A stretch of 64,000 nt of DNA from Rhynchopus sp. YZ270_cl-10 (GCA_964035575.1 OZ037884.1:620001-684000), one strand, 5' to 3'; counted from the stretch's first letter, positions 20,001 to 30,542 are shown. Notes: generated by a model not told the origin, from the letters alone. A program made the numbers and translations.

Positions 20001-20796
20001 ATTCCTTTATTCGTTCCAACGATTTTTTTTGTTTCCGTGTTGCCTCTTGCAGGCAACCTCTCCCACTATTGTTTTGTTTCATTAATTGGTGCACATGAAA
20101 CCCACCATAATTATTATAAACTCCCCATTATCCATTGTCATGAACACCAAAATAAAGCGTTCGATCCCTCCCTCCCTCCCTCCCCCCTCCCTCCTTTTCA
20201 ATGCCTTTTCAATAGAAGCTGGCTATGTTCCAAGAACTGCCTCATTGCAATCTCTGCCGTCACACCGAAGACATTTTTGCATCCTTAAATTCCAACCCCA
20301 GTCTGAAGAGTGATCTGACCATATTCTCTAGGTATAACCGGTCAAAAAAATCTGGCGGATTTTTGCCCTTTTTAAGCAAGCCTTTGAAGCAATGCCACCT
20401 TTTTCAACCATCTACCACATGCCGAAGTGTCTGTCTCTTTCCTAAGAAATGCTCTCCTTTTAGTTGATCTCTAGTTGTCGAATTTGCGGGTTTATGGGTT
20501 TTTGGAAAAAAAAACATCTTCCTCACCCTCCTCGCTCTCCCCCCTCACCACCACCATCAGGTTTAAACTACACAACCAACCGCCTACAAACCCTATCAGT
20601 CTCCTTCTCTTTTTTCCTCCCCGCCCTCTCACCCTTTTTTAAAAAAGCACAAAAAAGCTACCCAGGCGTACTCTATTTTCTCAGCCCCCCTTTCCCCCTC
20701 TCTCTCTCTCTCCCCCTTCTTCTCTTTTCTCTTCCCTTAATTTCGAACAGCGTTGTGAAAAAAAAGCTGCACCAACCTTCCTTTTTTTTTTACTAA

Positions 20797-21480
20797 GGTA
20801 CAACGGCATTCACGGATTTCTCGGGAAGGAGGGAGCGTGGGGAGGATAACATACGGGTGTACCAGCACCAGCGGAACAAGGCGCCACGCTCTCAGGGGAC
20901 CCATCAGAGACAGCACTGTCGAGGTGCGGCGACACAGCCGCCGCGTCATCTTCATGAGGCTGCTGGAGACGGGGAGGTGAGCGGTGTGACGTACCTCCTG
21001 ACTGTCAAAGGATACGACCCAAATGCTGTGGACGCATCAGGGAGGCGTGCCTTGCAGTATGCAGTAGGTTCTGGGCAGCTAGAATGCGTTGAAACGCTTC
21101 TTCGTTTTGGAGCAGACCCAAGCGCTGTGGATCTAGAGGGGCGAGCAGCAGTGCACGTTGCAGCAAGCCTGGGGTTAGTGAAAATCATGGAAGTTTTGCT
21201 CCGATCCGGTGCAGACCCAGATATGGCCCAGCAAGGTGGTTGGGGGGCGGTGAATCTGTGTGTCAAGCATGGGCATGTTGCGTGTCTTCGTGTGTTGTTG
21301 GCGCATGGTGCGTCCCCTGATGGAGTAGCGGAAGGGTGCTCCGCGCTCATGTTGGCGGCAAAGTGTGGGCGTGCAGAAATGGTCTCACTATTGGTTGAAA
21401 TGGGGGCAAATGTTGAACTCACTGCGGAATACCGCCCCGCAGAGAGGATGGTCGTTCAAAGCGTGCTCGAGGAGATGTAA
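20797..21480 (+). CDS. Ankyrin-repeat protein, terminal exon
   Basis: The frame is open from 20797, just after a possible acceptor TTTTTACTAAG, to TAA 21478-21480, with no early ATG, so this is probably a last exon. The first 45 residues are basic and Gln/Arg-rich. About five ankyrin repeats follow: HEAAGDGEVSGVTYLL, GRRALQYAVGSGQLECVETL, GRAAVHVAASLGLVKIMEVL, WGAVNLCVKHGHVACLRVLL and CSALMLAAKCGRAEMVSLL. Each ends in GADP/GANV-type turns. Ankyrin arrays bind partner proteins, and nothing here shows which. An internal GAG|GTGAGC looks like a donor, but the repeats run straight through it. Confidence 0.75.
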   Translation, partial: GTTAFTDFSGRRERGEDNIRVYQHQRNKAPRSQGTHQRQHCRGAATQPPRHLHEAAGDGEVSGVTYLLTVKGYDPNAVDASGRRALQYAVGSGQLECVETLLRFGADPSAVDLEGRAAVHVAASLGLVKIMEVLLRSGADPDMAQQGGWGAVNLCVKHGHVACLRVLLAHGASPDGVAEGCSALMLAAKCGRAEMVSLLVEMGANVELTAEYRPAERMVVQSVLEEM

Positions 21481-21544
21481 TGAAATAGTGATATGAGAGG
21501 TATTGAGGGGAAACTATGGCATTTTTTTATATATAGGATGATGG

Positions 21545-21640
21545 GGAGAAATGATTGTGTGCCTGCTCATAGTTTCCCTGGAAGGAGTTGTTAGTGTGTG
21601 TTCCAGAGGCGTTTTTTTGCACTATCAACTTTTTTTCTAT
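21545..21640 (+). repeat. Repeat D copy, partial
   Basis: GTGTGCCTGCTCATAGTTTC (LINE 3' region), then GTTCCAGAGGCG and GCACTATCAACT; the central hairpin is lost. Confidence 0.55.
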
Positions 21641-21896
21641 CTTGTTTCTCCCTTGGTTATTTTGTTTTTTTTTTTTTAAAGGGAGGTTTTTGTGTGTTGT
21701 TTTCTGTCAAATTTCCTGCGTTATTATTAGCGAGATGCGCTAAAGACGCACGGGGAGATAATTTTTTTTTGACAAAAAAAAAATAGTTTTGTGAAGACTG
21801 TCTGAATGGCGTCTGCACAAAAAAAAAAAAAATGAAATAAAATCAAAAAACGAAGAGTCAAAATACTATGAAGAGAGAAAAAAAAATAGTGGAGCA

Positions 21897-21947
21897 CACT
21901 CTAGGGTGGCTACACTAATACAACCAAGTTTTCAAAAAAAAAAAAAA
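21897..21947 (+). repeat. Repeat B copy with A tail
   Basis: TAGTGGAGCACACTCTAGGG, TGGCTACACTAATACAACCA, AGTTTTCAA then A; nearly identical to 27802-27859. Confidence 0.8.
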
Positions 21948-22021
21948 CAGCACAACTTGTCCCAATTTTATTTTTGATATTTCAAACAATCCCTGTGTGC
22001 ATTGAGCTCTCGTCTTTTTAG

Positions 22022-22062
22022 AAGGTGACTAAGCATTGTGAGGCTTAGAGTCATCTCATCAA
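22022..22062 (+). repeat. Hairpin repeat A copy
   Basis: AAGGTGACTAAGCATTGTGA, GGCTTAGAGTCATCTCATC. Confidence 0.75.
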
Positions 22063-22212
22063 CTTTTTTTTTCTTTTTTTTTTTTCCCTCTTCTTTTTGT
22101 GTGTGACTTATTGGTATTCTATTGGGTAGTTGTACCTGCTTGGACGACACTCTTTTTTTTTGAAAAAAAAGTGTAGCGAAGGGTACAGAAACTACCGAAA
22201 AATTTCTTTTCT

Positions 22213-22320
22213 ACTCAACTTACAAAGTACTACAATGAAATACAATACAAAACAGAGTAGCAAAAACAAAAACAAAACAATGGAGTTCATCCTCGGGTGT
22301 CTACACTAATAAAAACAAAA
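22213..22320 (+). repeat. Repeat O copy fused to a repeat B fragment
   Basis: The first 70 bp match repeat O at 15157; the rest (GGAGTTCATCCTCGGGTGTC, TACACTAATA) is the repeat B core, placed inside A-rich repeat O sequence. Confidence 0.6.
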
Positions 22321-22524
22321 ACAAAACAAACAAACTTCTAACCCAACTTTCTACTTCCATTTCCCCCCGCAAGGTGTGGCCCTTTATAGGCACTTCATGC
22401 CGGTTTTATCACGCAAAAATGGTGTTATTTCGTCCTCATTTTAGCTGGCTAAATATGAGGAAGAAGATGAGATTTATAATCATGTTACCCAACTTTTCTC
22501 TTGGGTTGGTGCTATACAGGGGGC

Positions 22525-22588
22525 GGGGTTTCACAACTTTTCACAGCTTTGCTTGACTTTATGTGGGTGAAAAAGTTGTGAAAACCCC
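22525..22588. repeat. Small inverted repeat, possible MITE
   Basis: GGGGTTTCACAACTTTTCAC pairs with GTGAAAAAGTTGTGAAAACC at the right. No target duplication was identified. Confidence 0.5.
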
Positions 22589-22670
22589 CTTCAAACCCCC
22601 CAATAGTACCATGGGTTTGGTTTTCAAACCTAGCGTGTTCCCGTACGATTAATATGCATCGTTTTTTAAA

Positions 22671-22706
22671 AAGATGACTAAGCACGAAGATGCTTGGGTT
22701 CATCTG
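22671..22706 (+). repeat. Hairpin repeat A copy
   Basis: AAGATGACTAAGCACGAAGA then TGCTTGGGTTCATCTG. Confidence 0.7.
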
Positions 22707-23018
22707 CATGAGCTCGACTGAGATGATGCGTTTTAGCACGTTTCAACTGTTTTTTGTTTTTTGTTTTTGTTTCCTTGAGCGAATACCAATCGTTGGCGTT
22801 GATATTCTCCCCTGCCTCTGCCCAAACCTCCATGCTTCCCACTTTACTTGTTCAATAACTAAAATATTCCCTCTTAAGCCAGACACGCGAAATCGTTCTG
22901 ATGTGCACACACCATATGATATGCAGCATCTACGTGTACCTTTTTTAAAAGGTGAAGTCCCCGCGGCTTAGAATCGTACAAAATCCCCAACCCGTTTATT
23001 TTGCTCGTTTTATTTTAT

Positions 23019-23060
23019 AAGATGGCTAAAGCACGAGAGGCTTAGGGTCACCTTATATAA
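23019..23060 (+). repeat. Hairpin repeat A copy
   Basis: AAGATGGCTAAAGCACGAGA, GGCTTAGGGTCACCTTATAT. Confidence 0.75.
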
Positions 23061-23191
23061 AAAAAAATTTTTTTTTTTTTTGCTCGTCTTAGAAAAAAAA
23101 TCTATGGTTTTGCTAGTTAGGTGGTGACGCTAGCTTAGGATGCAGTCATCTTTCAAGTTTATTCTTTTTTGTTGTATTCTTTGACTGATGC

Positions 23192-23299
23192 CCACCTGAT
23201 TTTTACTTCGCGTAAAGGCGCGTAAAGGCTGGGAAAAATGGGTGGGGTTTGGCCTATACGGGCCTTTACGTGCCTATACGCGGGGTAAAAGTCAGGTGG
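23192..23299. mobile_element. Short inverted-repeat element (MITE)
   Basis: Left CCACCTGATTTTTACTTCGC, right end the imperfect inverse (GCGGGGTAAAAGTCAGGTGG). The middle carries further GCGTAAAGGC-type inverted motifs. No target duplication is clear. Confidence 0.55.
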
Positions 23300-23769
23300 T
23301 GAGGTTGATCGGAACAAAAAAAAACGAAGCGTGCTACGGTACAAATTTTTCCTCTTCGTAAAATTGAGAAAAAAATAAACACGACTGAAATGATCACGCC
23401 TTTTTTGGTTTTCTAAATCCTTTGGGTGAAATTTTGCCCCTATTTTTCGACCTCTCAAAAAATTTACCAGAAAATTATTTTTTGTTTTGTTTTAGGTGGA
23501 TGTAAGCGAAGCTTTTGACTCTTCTTTTAGCAACCCTTTTTTTCTCTTCAGTGTCGTACGACCTTATTGAGACGCTTCTACGCATACATGCAAATAGGAC
23601 CCTGTATGTGTTTTTTTTTTCCTTCTTCTTTTTGCCCTGCCACATTGCATAAAACACGATTGGGGCGTGCTAATGTTCAGGAATGTCATATCCCACATGC
23701 CGGCATACTCCCTATTAGCACAGTGCCCATCATAGTAACGCATCTGGTTATCCGTCGTCACTTCTGTGT

Positions 23770-23809
<40 letters not shown>

Positions 23810-24086
23810 CAGTTCTCAACAGTAGAACTACAGCCCCTTCTTTCTTCCCAACCCATAACATTTTTTTTACCAAGGGTGCCTGCGTCCCGTGGAGTGTTCG
23901 CACCTGAACAAATATTTCTCAAATACCAAATAATGTGCATGTGTGGAAAAGACCCACCATAAGGGGTGGTTCGGTTCTCAAGGTGGTGAAGCAGGGGGGG
24001 TCATACGGGAGGGGAGGGGGGGAGGTTTGTCTCAGTAAACATTTTTCTTAGATGTATGTGAAATCCATCTTACAAGTACTCTTTTC

Positions 24087-24123
24087 AAGGTGAACTAAGT
24101 ACGAGAGGCTTAGGGTCATCTTA
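24087..24123 (+). repeat. Hairpin repeat A copy
   Basis: AAGGTGAACTAAGTACGAGA, GGCTTAGGGTCATCTTA. Confidence 0.75.
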
Positions 24124-24260
24124 AAATCTTTTCTTGATGAGCTCGACTGTCAACGTCACTTCTACATTTTTTTTCTTTGTTTGACTACACACAAAGAGAG
24201 ATTATTTTTTTCCTCTTCATGGGACTCATGGCGATTGTCACAACAAAACAATATAAAATA

Positions 24261-24346
24261 TATGGCTCAGTCCATAAACCCCCCCGCCCCAAAAGTAACC
24301 TGAAACAAAAGGCAACGATTGGGGTGGGTTTATGGACTGAGCCATA
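24261..24346. mobile_element. TA-flanked MITE, mariner-like
   Basis: An 86-bp unit with perfect 21-bp arms starting TATGGCTCAGTCCATAAACC and ending with its inverse. Ends are TA on both sides, as for Tc1/mariner insertions. Confidence 0.7.
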
Positions 24347-24377
24347 TGGAAAAAAAAAAAAAAAAAACAAACACAAA

Positions 24378-24445
24378 TGGTGCTTTCGGAAGTCGGTCAA
24401 CGACCTGTCAGCGACCTGTCAATATCGACCCCTCCCGGAGCACCA
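24378..24445. mobile_element. Minimal TGGTG...CACCA element, 68 bp
   Basis: TGGTGCT...CGG and CCGGAGCACCA are inverted ends. A 5-bp repeat ACAAA flanks it (24373-24377, 24446-24450). Inside are two direct CGACCTGTCA units. A longer relative is at 34175-34374. Confidence 0.75.
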
Positions 24446-24463
24446 ACAAATAAAAAAAAGCTA

Positions 24464-24519
24464 TCGTGGAGCACACTCTCGGGTGGCTACCCTAATACAA
24501 CCAAGTTTTCAAAAAAAAA
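24464..24519 (+). repeat. Repeat B copy with A tail
   Basis: CGTGGAGCACACTCTCGGGT, GGCTACCCTAATACAACCAA, GTTTTCAA then A. Confidence 0.8.
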
Positions 24520-25058
24520 GGCGAATTCTATTGTACGAAAAGGATGTGTCGTAAATGGGCTTTTGCCTCAATGGTTTCTATTCCCTCCCCCCCTTTTTTT
24601 TACTCTATTTTTCACTCCCCTCGGCCCCCCTTTGTTTTTTTTGCTTCTTAGGTATTGGTCATTGTTCCTGTTAGTCCCCCTCCTGCCCTCGAGGCAACGT
24701 GTGGCTGTGCAGTCTTTGGTGATAGCTAGGTCTGGTACACACACACAACCCCTATCTTTGTGTCTTGGGGTCCAATGGGACCAGTTTTTTTGTGCGGGGG
24801 GGTGAGGATTACCAGTATATTTTCTTCCTTGTGGTTGGTAAAAGAAAAAGTCATGTGAAGGGGAGGGGGGAAATATGATACGTGCGTGCCCTGTAAGGCC
24901 CTTTTGTCAAACTTTTTTTTTTTTTTGCTTTCTGTTCTTTTGATCAGGACCCTACATCACGCAGATTTAATGAAACCTGTGTCTGCAGTGATCCTTTCAT
25001 TCATCTGATGAGAGGAAGCGAGGTAGGGCATATCAGATACCAACCTCGAAAAATGGAT

Positions 25059-25146
25059 TGGGGGTCCACCCCCGTGCACCCGGTGCACCCGGTTATGTAC
25101 CAAACGTTAGCCCTCATGAGAGGGCTTTTGTATTTTACGTCAATCA
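25059..25146 (+). repeat. Repeat F copy
   Basis: GGGGTCCACCCCCGTG with a short duplicated GCACCCGGT, then TGTACCAAACG, CATGAGAGGGCTTTTGTATT. Confidence 0.7.
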
Positions 25147-25593
25147 TTTTTTTTGTTTTTTTTTTTTTGTTTTGTTTTGTTGTTTTTACACCCGCCGCAC
25201 CCCCCGTCCATTTCTTGATGTTATGATGTGGGTAGTGGGATTGTGGAAGCAGCCCTACTTCTTTTGATTGTTATTTTGATGTACCTTTTTGGCACATGCA
25301 TCTTCAAAGCTTTCGCTTTAATCGTCAGATGTATGCAAGGCATATTCATCCTTCACCTTTCCTCGCTTTTCTCGTTGGAGAGTATGTGTTCTTGTGTTCG
25401 ACAACATGGCACACTGTCCGGCGTGCCCTCTTACGTGGTGCAACAACCGAGAACGGTGCAAGGGTGAGGTAGGGTTCGAACAAATGCCACGGCTCCGACG
25501 TCGAGGGAAAAAAAAAGTCACGGGTAGATTTTGTCAATAGCTCATAGGTATACTAGCCTAGGTGACTGCTGCCGTTATCGACCATATTGCTTT

Positions 25594-25632
25594 TTGGTAC
25601 ACTGTCACGAGAGGGCTTTGTATTTCAAGCGA
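25594..25632 (+). repeat. Repeat F copy, 5' truncated
   Basis: GGTACACTGTCACGAGAGGG then CTTTGTATTTCAAG. Confidence 0.7.
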
Positions 25633-25651
25633 TACATTTTTTTCCCCGATA

Positions 25652-25692
25652 AAGATGACTAAGTACGAGAGGCTTAGGATCATCTTATAAAC
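25652..25692 (+). repeat. Hairpin repeat A copy, near consensus
   Basis: AAGATGACTAAGTACGAGAG then GCTTAGGATCATCTTATAAA. GATGA pairs with TCATC and CTAAG with CTTAG. Confidence 0.85.
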
Positions 25693-26430
25693 TTTTCTTT
25701 CCCCCCTGAAAGATGCGAGGCATACTCATCTTTCATTCTTTATTTGCTGAAGTGCTTCAAAGAAAAGAAGGAGGGAAAAAAGAAGAAAAAAAAACCCCCA
25801 CCCCACATCTCCGTCACCCCCCTCTTCGCTCCCTTATCTAGTGTATTTGCAGACGTATTTCCCCCTTCTCTTTTATGAGTTCCCTCTTTTTTTTGCTGCA
25901 TTGCCTAAAAGGGTAAATGCACAGCTCCCTGCTTCGACCCCCCTCCCGTCGCCTTTTTTTATATTTGCTTTTCATCACTGAATAAACCCCCCCTTTTCGC
26001 GTGAATGAAAAATCGATGTGAAGGTCACCAAAAAAATTGTGTTTTTTTTCGAGGCTGTTGTTTACTGGGTGCGAATAAAGGTATCTTTTTTTTTTCGCTT
26101 TCCCCCCCGTCGTCTAGGTGTGGGGACCAAACTACTTTTCTTTTTGCCTTTCTTTTTTTTCCAGCGTTTTTTTTTTTTTTTTTTGTCACCTCATGAAATG
26201 AAGGAGGAAATAGAAACAAAGCATTTTGAACACACTTTGCGGTTCTAGGGACGAACCGCGCTGCAAAGCCACTACCAAATGTGTGCGTTTTTCACCACAA
26301 CCTGTCTCCCATGGGTTTTATTGTGTGATGAGTGTTAAAGTTTCTATTTGGTGACATAGTGCCTGATTGATAACAGATATAAATTTCTACTTTATTTTAT
26401 ATTCAAAATTAACCCCCCCTTCCCCTCAAT

Positions 26431-26465
26431 AAGGTGACTAAGCACGAGAGCGCTTTGCTCATTCT
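26431..26465 (+). repeat. Hairpin repeat A copy
   Basis: AAGGTGACTAAGCACGAGAG followed by a degraded right arm. Confidence 0.65.
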
Positions 26466-26911
26466 TTCACATTGTATTGTTTTTATTTTTTTTATTTTGA
26501 AAAATAGAGTAGAAAAAACTGTTGTTGCTCAGAGATGCGAATTCAATACTCCTCAAATGTATCAAAAACAAATTCTTTCTCTTCAAAAGAGAAAGCCCCC
26601 CTAGACAGTACAGTAAAAGTCTTCGGGATCTGGCATAACTTTGTTGCTTCACGTCTTGCAAAGTGATTGTCGGGGTATAAAAAAAAAGGGTGGGTGGGTA
26701 AAAAAAAATGTCACGATTGTGCTTTTGATTATGGTACTTTTTATTTGTGTGTACGAGAGACACATTCATCTTAAAAAGCTTTTTTTCTTTTTCTCTTTTT
26801 TTCTCTTCCTCTCTTTCTTGAACCTTTCTTTTTTTTTTGATTTCACTGTGCTTCAAATATCCCCTCAGGTTTCTTGTTCTCCTTCTGAAGCACCCCTAGA
26901 CTGTGTTACCA

Positions 26912-26947
26912 CAGTGACTAAGCACAGAGAGGCTTGGACAATCTTAC
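26912..26947 (+). repeat. Hairpin repeat A copy
   Basis: CAGTGACTAAGCACAGAGAG, GCTTGGACAATCTTAC. Confidence 0.65.
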
Positions 26948-27027
26948 AAAAAAAAAATATCTTATTTTCTTTCTTTCAAAGAAGTGCTCATCTGGTACAT
27001 CTTTTAAGGCTTCTTTCTTTAGGTTTG

Positions 27028-27060
27028 AGGTGACTATGCACAGAGGCTTAGGATCGTCGA
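27028..27060 (+). repeat. Hairpin repeat A copy
   Basis: AGGTGACTATGCACAGAGGC then TTAGGATCGTCG. Confidence 0.6.
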
Positions 27061-27306
27061 ACCAACAATTTCTTCCAAATTTCAACAATAGATGTGGATA
27101 TGCAGAGCAAGGGGGATGCATGTTTATCTTTCAAAACGTTTTTTTTTTCTTTTCTTTCTCTTTTGATGTATTATTCATGCCAGCGGTGGTGCCCTCTTCA
27201 CTAGACGGTTTTTTTTTCTTTTAAAAAAAATGGTGAGTGTGTGCGCACACAGGCAGGCGTGTACATCTGCCAACAGTTTTCTTTTTCTTCTTATTTTCTT
27301 CTTCGT

Positions 27307-27346
27307 AGGGTGGCTACGCACAGCGAGGTTTCGCAGCATCTTGTCG
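27307..27346 (+). repeat. Divergent hairpin repeat A copy
   Basis: AGGGTGGCTACGCACAGCGA then GGTTTCGCAGCATCTTGTCG. Confidence 0.5.
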
Positions 27347-27365
27347 ATTTTTTTATTTTATTTTT

Positions 27366-27443
27366 TTGTGCTTTCATCCGGATAGCTGGCATCGTGGGTC
27401 AGTCGGAGGGGTGCCTGCATCAACTATTTTTCTTTCCTCTTCA
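27366..27443 (+). repeat. Repeat E copy
   Basis: GTGCTTTCATCCGGATAGCT, GGCATCGTGGGTCAGTCGGA, GGTGCCTGCATCAACTATTT; ends in pyrimidines and CTTCAG. Confidence 0.75.
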
Positions 27444-27801
27444 GAGACTCAGCTGTCTCAGACACACTGTCTCACATCATCCAAAAACACACGGTTGGGT
27501 CCGCTCACAACGCAGACACCCCGAAACAACATCTTCACCACCCTCTTGCCAAGGATTCCCTTTTATTTGTGGATCTTCACCTTTTTAGTGAACCTGTGTT
27601 CCACCGCGATTTTTTCCCCCTTCCTTCGGTGGCTCAAAAAAAAGCTTACTCCATTCTCATAATCTATTGTGGAACCTATGAAAAAGGGGAAAAGGGGGAG
27701 GGAAAAAGAAAAGAACATTGGCTTCGGCCGACATTGAGTACAGACCTTTACCTATTGTTGGGGTGAAGTGATTGTTGACACAATTTAAAGAGAAAAAAAT
27801 A

Positions 27802-27859
27802 TAGTGGAGCACACTCTAGGGTGGCTACACTAATACAACCAAGTTTTCAAAAAAAAAAA
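27802..27859 (+). repeat. Repeat B copy with A tail, consensus-like
   Basis: TAGTGGAGCACACTCTAGGG, TGGCTACACTAATACAACCA, AGTTTTC then A. It lies 80 bp upstream of a small ORF; another B copy forms that ORF's 3' end. Confidence 0.8.
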
Positions 27860-27902
27860 CTGTACTTCATTGGTCTCGGCCAGTGGAGTCCCCTACAGGA
27901 GG

Positions 27903-27923
27903 GGAGAGGGCTTTGCCCTCTCC
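27903..27923. repeat. Perfect 9-bp hairpin before the ORF at 27940
   Basis: GGAGAGGGC, loop TTT, GCCCTCTCC, located 17 bases upstream of the ATG; it could affect translation. Confidence 0.7.
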
Positions 27924-27939
27924 TGTACTACACGTGAAT

Positions 27940-28512
27940 ATGTCTTTGTTTTTGCAAAGAAAACATGAAAAGCTGCTCGCCATGGTGGAGGCCCGTCTGT
28001 TGGACGCCGAGACCGAGGAGGAGCTGCACCGTGCACAGGCTTTGGTACGCCTGTTGGAGGAGGCACGGAAGGCCACGCTGCGCATAGCAGCAGAAGAAGA
28101 GGAACCCCCCGTCGTGCAGGAGGAGAAGCAGACGACGGAGGTGACGGCGGCACCACCGCCAGCGAAGGAGACACCCGGCACCTGCCCAGATGCCACCGCA
28201 ACGACCCCCCCCCACCAGCAGGAGGCTTGGCTCTACTGGTGGGGCAACGACGCCTCACGAGGCGCATACGACGAAGCCGGCGCCGCCGCCTCCACCCGAC
28301 GACCGCCTGCACCCACTGACTCGCCCACCCGACGGTGGATGGAAGTGCCCACCCGACCGTGGGTGGCTGTGCTCACCTGCAAGAACGTGTTCTCTGAAGT
28401 GCCCACCCGACCGTGGACGGCTGCGCACCGCAAAGACCATCGCCTGGAGCAATTCGGGCATAACATAGAAGCGTGTAGTATAGTGGAGTTCATCTTCGGG
28501 TGTCTACACTAA
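27940..28512 (+). CDS. Hypothetical protein, coiled-coil N-terminus, ending in a repeat
   Basis: ATG 27940 to TAA 28510-28512, 190 residues. The first 60 residues (KHEKLLAMVEARLLDAETEE, ELHRAQALVRLLEEARKATL) form a strong charged helix. The rest is Pro/Thr/Ala-rich, with a repeated VPTRPW motif from a tandem GTGCCCACCCGACCGTGG. It is GC-rich, unlike the surrounding desert, which supports real or recently real coding. The last 12 codons and the stop come from a repeat B copy with A tail, and another repeat B lies just upstream. It may be a gene fragment moved by retrotransposition or a SINE-tailed element. No family is recognised. Confidence 0.45.
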   Translation: MSLFLQRKHEKLLAMVEARLLDAETEEELHRAQALVRLLEEARKATLRIAAEEEEPPVVQEEKQTTEVTAAPPPAKETPGTCPDATATTPPHQQEAWLYWWGNDASRGAYDEAGAAASTRRPPAPTDSPTRRWMEVPTRPWVAVLTCKNVFSEVPTRPWTAAHRKDHRLEQFGHNIEACSIVEFIFGCLH

Positions 28513-28552
28513 AACAACCAAGTTTTCAAAAAAAAAAAAAAAAAAAAAAAAA
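28481..28552 (+). repeat. Repeat B copy with long A tail
   Basis: TAGTGGAGTTCATCTTCGGG, TGTCTACACTAAAACAACCA, AGTTTTC then about 25 A; it supplies the stop codon of the ORF at 27940. Confidence 0.8.
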
Positions 28553-28593
28553 GAATGTGGTTACCGACTCAAATCAAACAATATCTGTTTTCA

Positions 28594-28635
28594 AAGATGA
28601 CGAAGTGCTGCGAGGCTTCGGTTTGCTGTACAATT
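28594..28635 (+). repeat. Hairpin repeat A copy with changed stem
   Basis: AAGATGACGAAGTGCTGCGA, GGCTTCGGTTTGCTGTAC. CTAAG/CTTAG of the consensus is CGAAG/CTTCG here, so pairing is kept. Confidence 0.65.
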
Positions 28636-28767
28636 TTTTTTCCCTTTTGATTTCCCTCCAATTTATATACAGAATCCCCCTGCCCCTTTATAAAAAAAGA
28701 GAGAAAAAGCAAACAAGAGCACAAACATATCAAAAACTTCGTAAAAACCCATTCAAACCTCCTCAAT

Positions 28768-28858
28768 TACCGTAAACGTAAAAATTCTGGAACTTTTTGG
28801 GGTTTTTTTTGGCAAACTGGAACATTTTTACGGTCCAGAATTTTTTGCGTTTACGGTA
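28768..28858. mobile_element. TA-ended MITE, 91 bp
   Basis: Left TACCGTAAACGTAAAAATTC and right the near-exact inverse (one mismatch and one extra base over 25). TA at each end fits a mariner-type insertion. Confidence 0.7.
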
Positions 28859-29910
28859 TGCAGAATCTCTCCCCCACCCCTTTGAGCACAAAGCACTTTC
28901 AAAACAAACAAAAAACATTTTCAAAAACCCCCCCATCCCTTGATTTTCAGCAAAAAATAACAATTTTCATTTAAAAAAAAACCCCGTTCAAACCCCTTTA
29001 CACTATACGGCAAAAGGGCAGTACATAGTTGACGCACGCAAAACAAGCAAAAAATATGCATGAAGAAAATCATGCGTCTTGCTATCACAGAACAAAATAA
29101 GGACAGACAACCCCATTTACTCTCCCACACATTGCCCTAAACCTCGCTGCAAATACAAAGAGGATTAAGGTTTTTCCCTCCCCCATTTTCAGCCCCCTTC
29201 TCTCCCCCTTTTTTTTTGCTACATTTTTTTAAAACACCATTTCACGTTCCCATTCCCAAACCCCTTTGCTCAGCTGGAGGTCTTTTTTTTTGTTGCTCTG
29301 GAGACTCAGATTCCAATACAAAGCTGGGAACTCTATTCCCCTCTCCCTTTGGGAAAAAAAGGGGGGGAGATTCATTTCATGGTTTTTCACTTTTATCGTA
29401 TTGTGTTTTGTTTTACATTTCGACTATTATTTTTTGACTATTGTGGTTTTTTTTTCTCTTCTTCTTCTCTTCACTCTTTTTTGCCAATGATATTTGCGCA
29501 CCCTTCAGGGACTATTTAGTTTCTCTTCTATTTCACGCTTAAATTTAAGGAAATATTTTTAGCTCTGTTGCGACCTTTATGTTTATTAAACAGAGGGCAG
29601 GGGTGGAGTGGGCTGGAGAATGTAAAGTCGCTGTTGATAGCCCTGACAAGATATCGATGAGCGTCTCGCGTTTTCCGCCCCACGACACCATCGCACAATT
29701 TTCATTTGGTTTTTTCCTGTGAAAGATTTTTTTTTTTTATTTGTAGCCGGCAGTGCGAAAGTACAATACCCGGACTACTTTTTGTGCGGTGCTCTACCCT
29801 ATTTTGTATTTGCCATAAAACAAAAGATTTTTTTCAAAAAAAAAGAGGAGACAATGATGGATCGGACAAAAAAAACTCCATCTTTTCGATTGAAAATATG
29901 AATCATTTGT

Positions 29911-29955
29911 AAGCTTGACTAAGCGCCATGCGAGAGGCCTCTGGTACATCTTACT
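29911..29955 (+). repeat. Divergent hairpin repeat A copy
   Basis: GCTTGACTAAGCGCCATGCG, AGAGGCCTCTGGTACATCTT. Confidence 0.5.
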
Positions 29956-30187
29956 AGCTATTTTCATTCCGCAGATATGTGGCCGATCCAGTTGGCCGAC
30001 TAAGACCGCTAGTGACATCACCATTACCGGGGGTTGCCGTGTGGAGGAGAAGGCCGGGTTGGCTTGCCATTATACCCTGTGTTATTCCCTATCCCCCTGT
30101 GTGCGTGCAGTTCTTGAAAGGTGGTGGTACCTACACAAGGGGGTGTGTGTTTTCCTGGGTTTCTATTTTCCCCGGAAAAAAAATAAG

Positions 30188-30257
30188 CGAAAGTGGAGAT
30201 TGCACAAAACTGTGGCAACACAACCGAGGTAACTGCACTGTAACAATTTATCAAATA
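30188..30257 (+). repeat. Repeat C copy
   Basis: AAGTGGAGATTGCACAAAAC, TGTGGCAACACAACCGAGGT, AACAATTTATCAAATAAAAG. Confidence 0.75.
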
Positions 30258-30298
30258 AAAGAACAAAGGAAATACGCCTTCGGGGTGACACTGTGTTG

Positions 30299-30345
30299 GC
30301 AGAACCTATCTCGGTAGGGGATTGTCGATACAACAAAATAACAAC
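30299..30345 (+). repeat. Repeat I copy
   Basis: AGAACCTATCTCGGTAGGGG, ATTGTCGATACAACAAAAT. Related copies: 30496-30540, 34061-34105, 39555-39600. CCTA can pair with TAGG. Confidence 0.55.
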
Positions 30346-30542
30346 AAAATATGCAAAATCTTGAAAGAGCTCCCAACAAAGAAAAAATGTTTTTTTTTTC
30401 CAAAAAAAATAGAATAGCCCCATCCTATTTTCACTGTACTATGTCTATTTATTTTCACCTCACAAAAAGCCCTTTTTTTTTTTTGAGGTTCTATTGAGTG
30501 CTGACCCTACCTCAGTGTAGGCGATTGTCGACAAAAAAAAAA

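Larger units (their letters stand above)
19583..20796. other. Intergenic or intronic stretch, pyrimidine-rich at its end
   Basis: Contains two repeat A hairpins and a long C/T-rich tract (20520-20790) that leads into the ankyrin exon. A first exon for that gene was not found here. Confidence 0.5.
21481..27939. other. Gene desert of dispersed repeats and homopolymers
   Basis: No host gene could be supported over 6.4 kb. Most of the sequence is short repeats of families A, B, D, E and F, small inverted-repeat transposons, and runs of T or A, including about 36 T at 23770-23805. Confidence 0.65.

Noticed and set aside
23019-23060. CTTAGGG in repeat A as telomere repeat
   Set aside because: It is a single motif inside a hairpin unit and never occurs in tandem.
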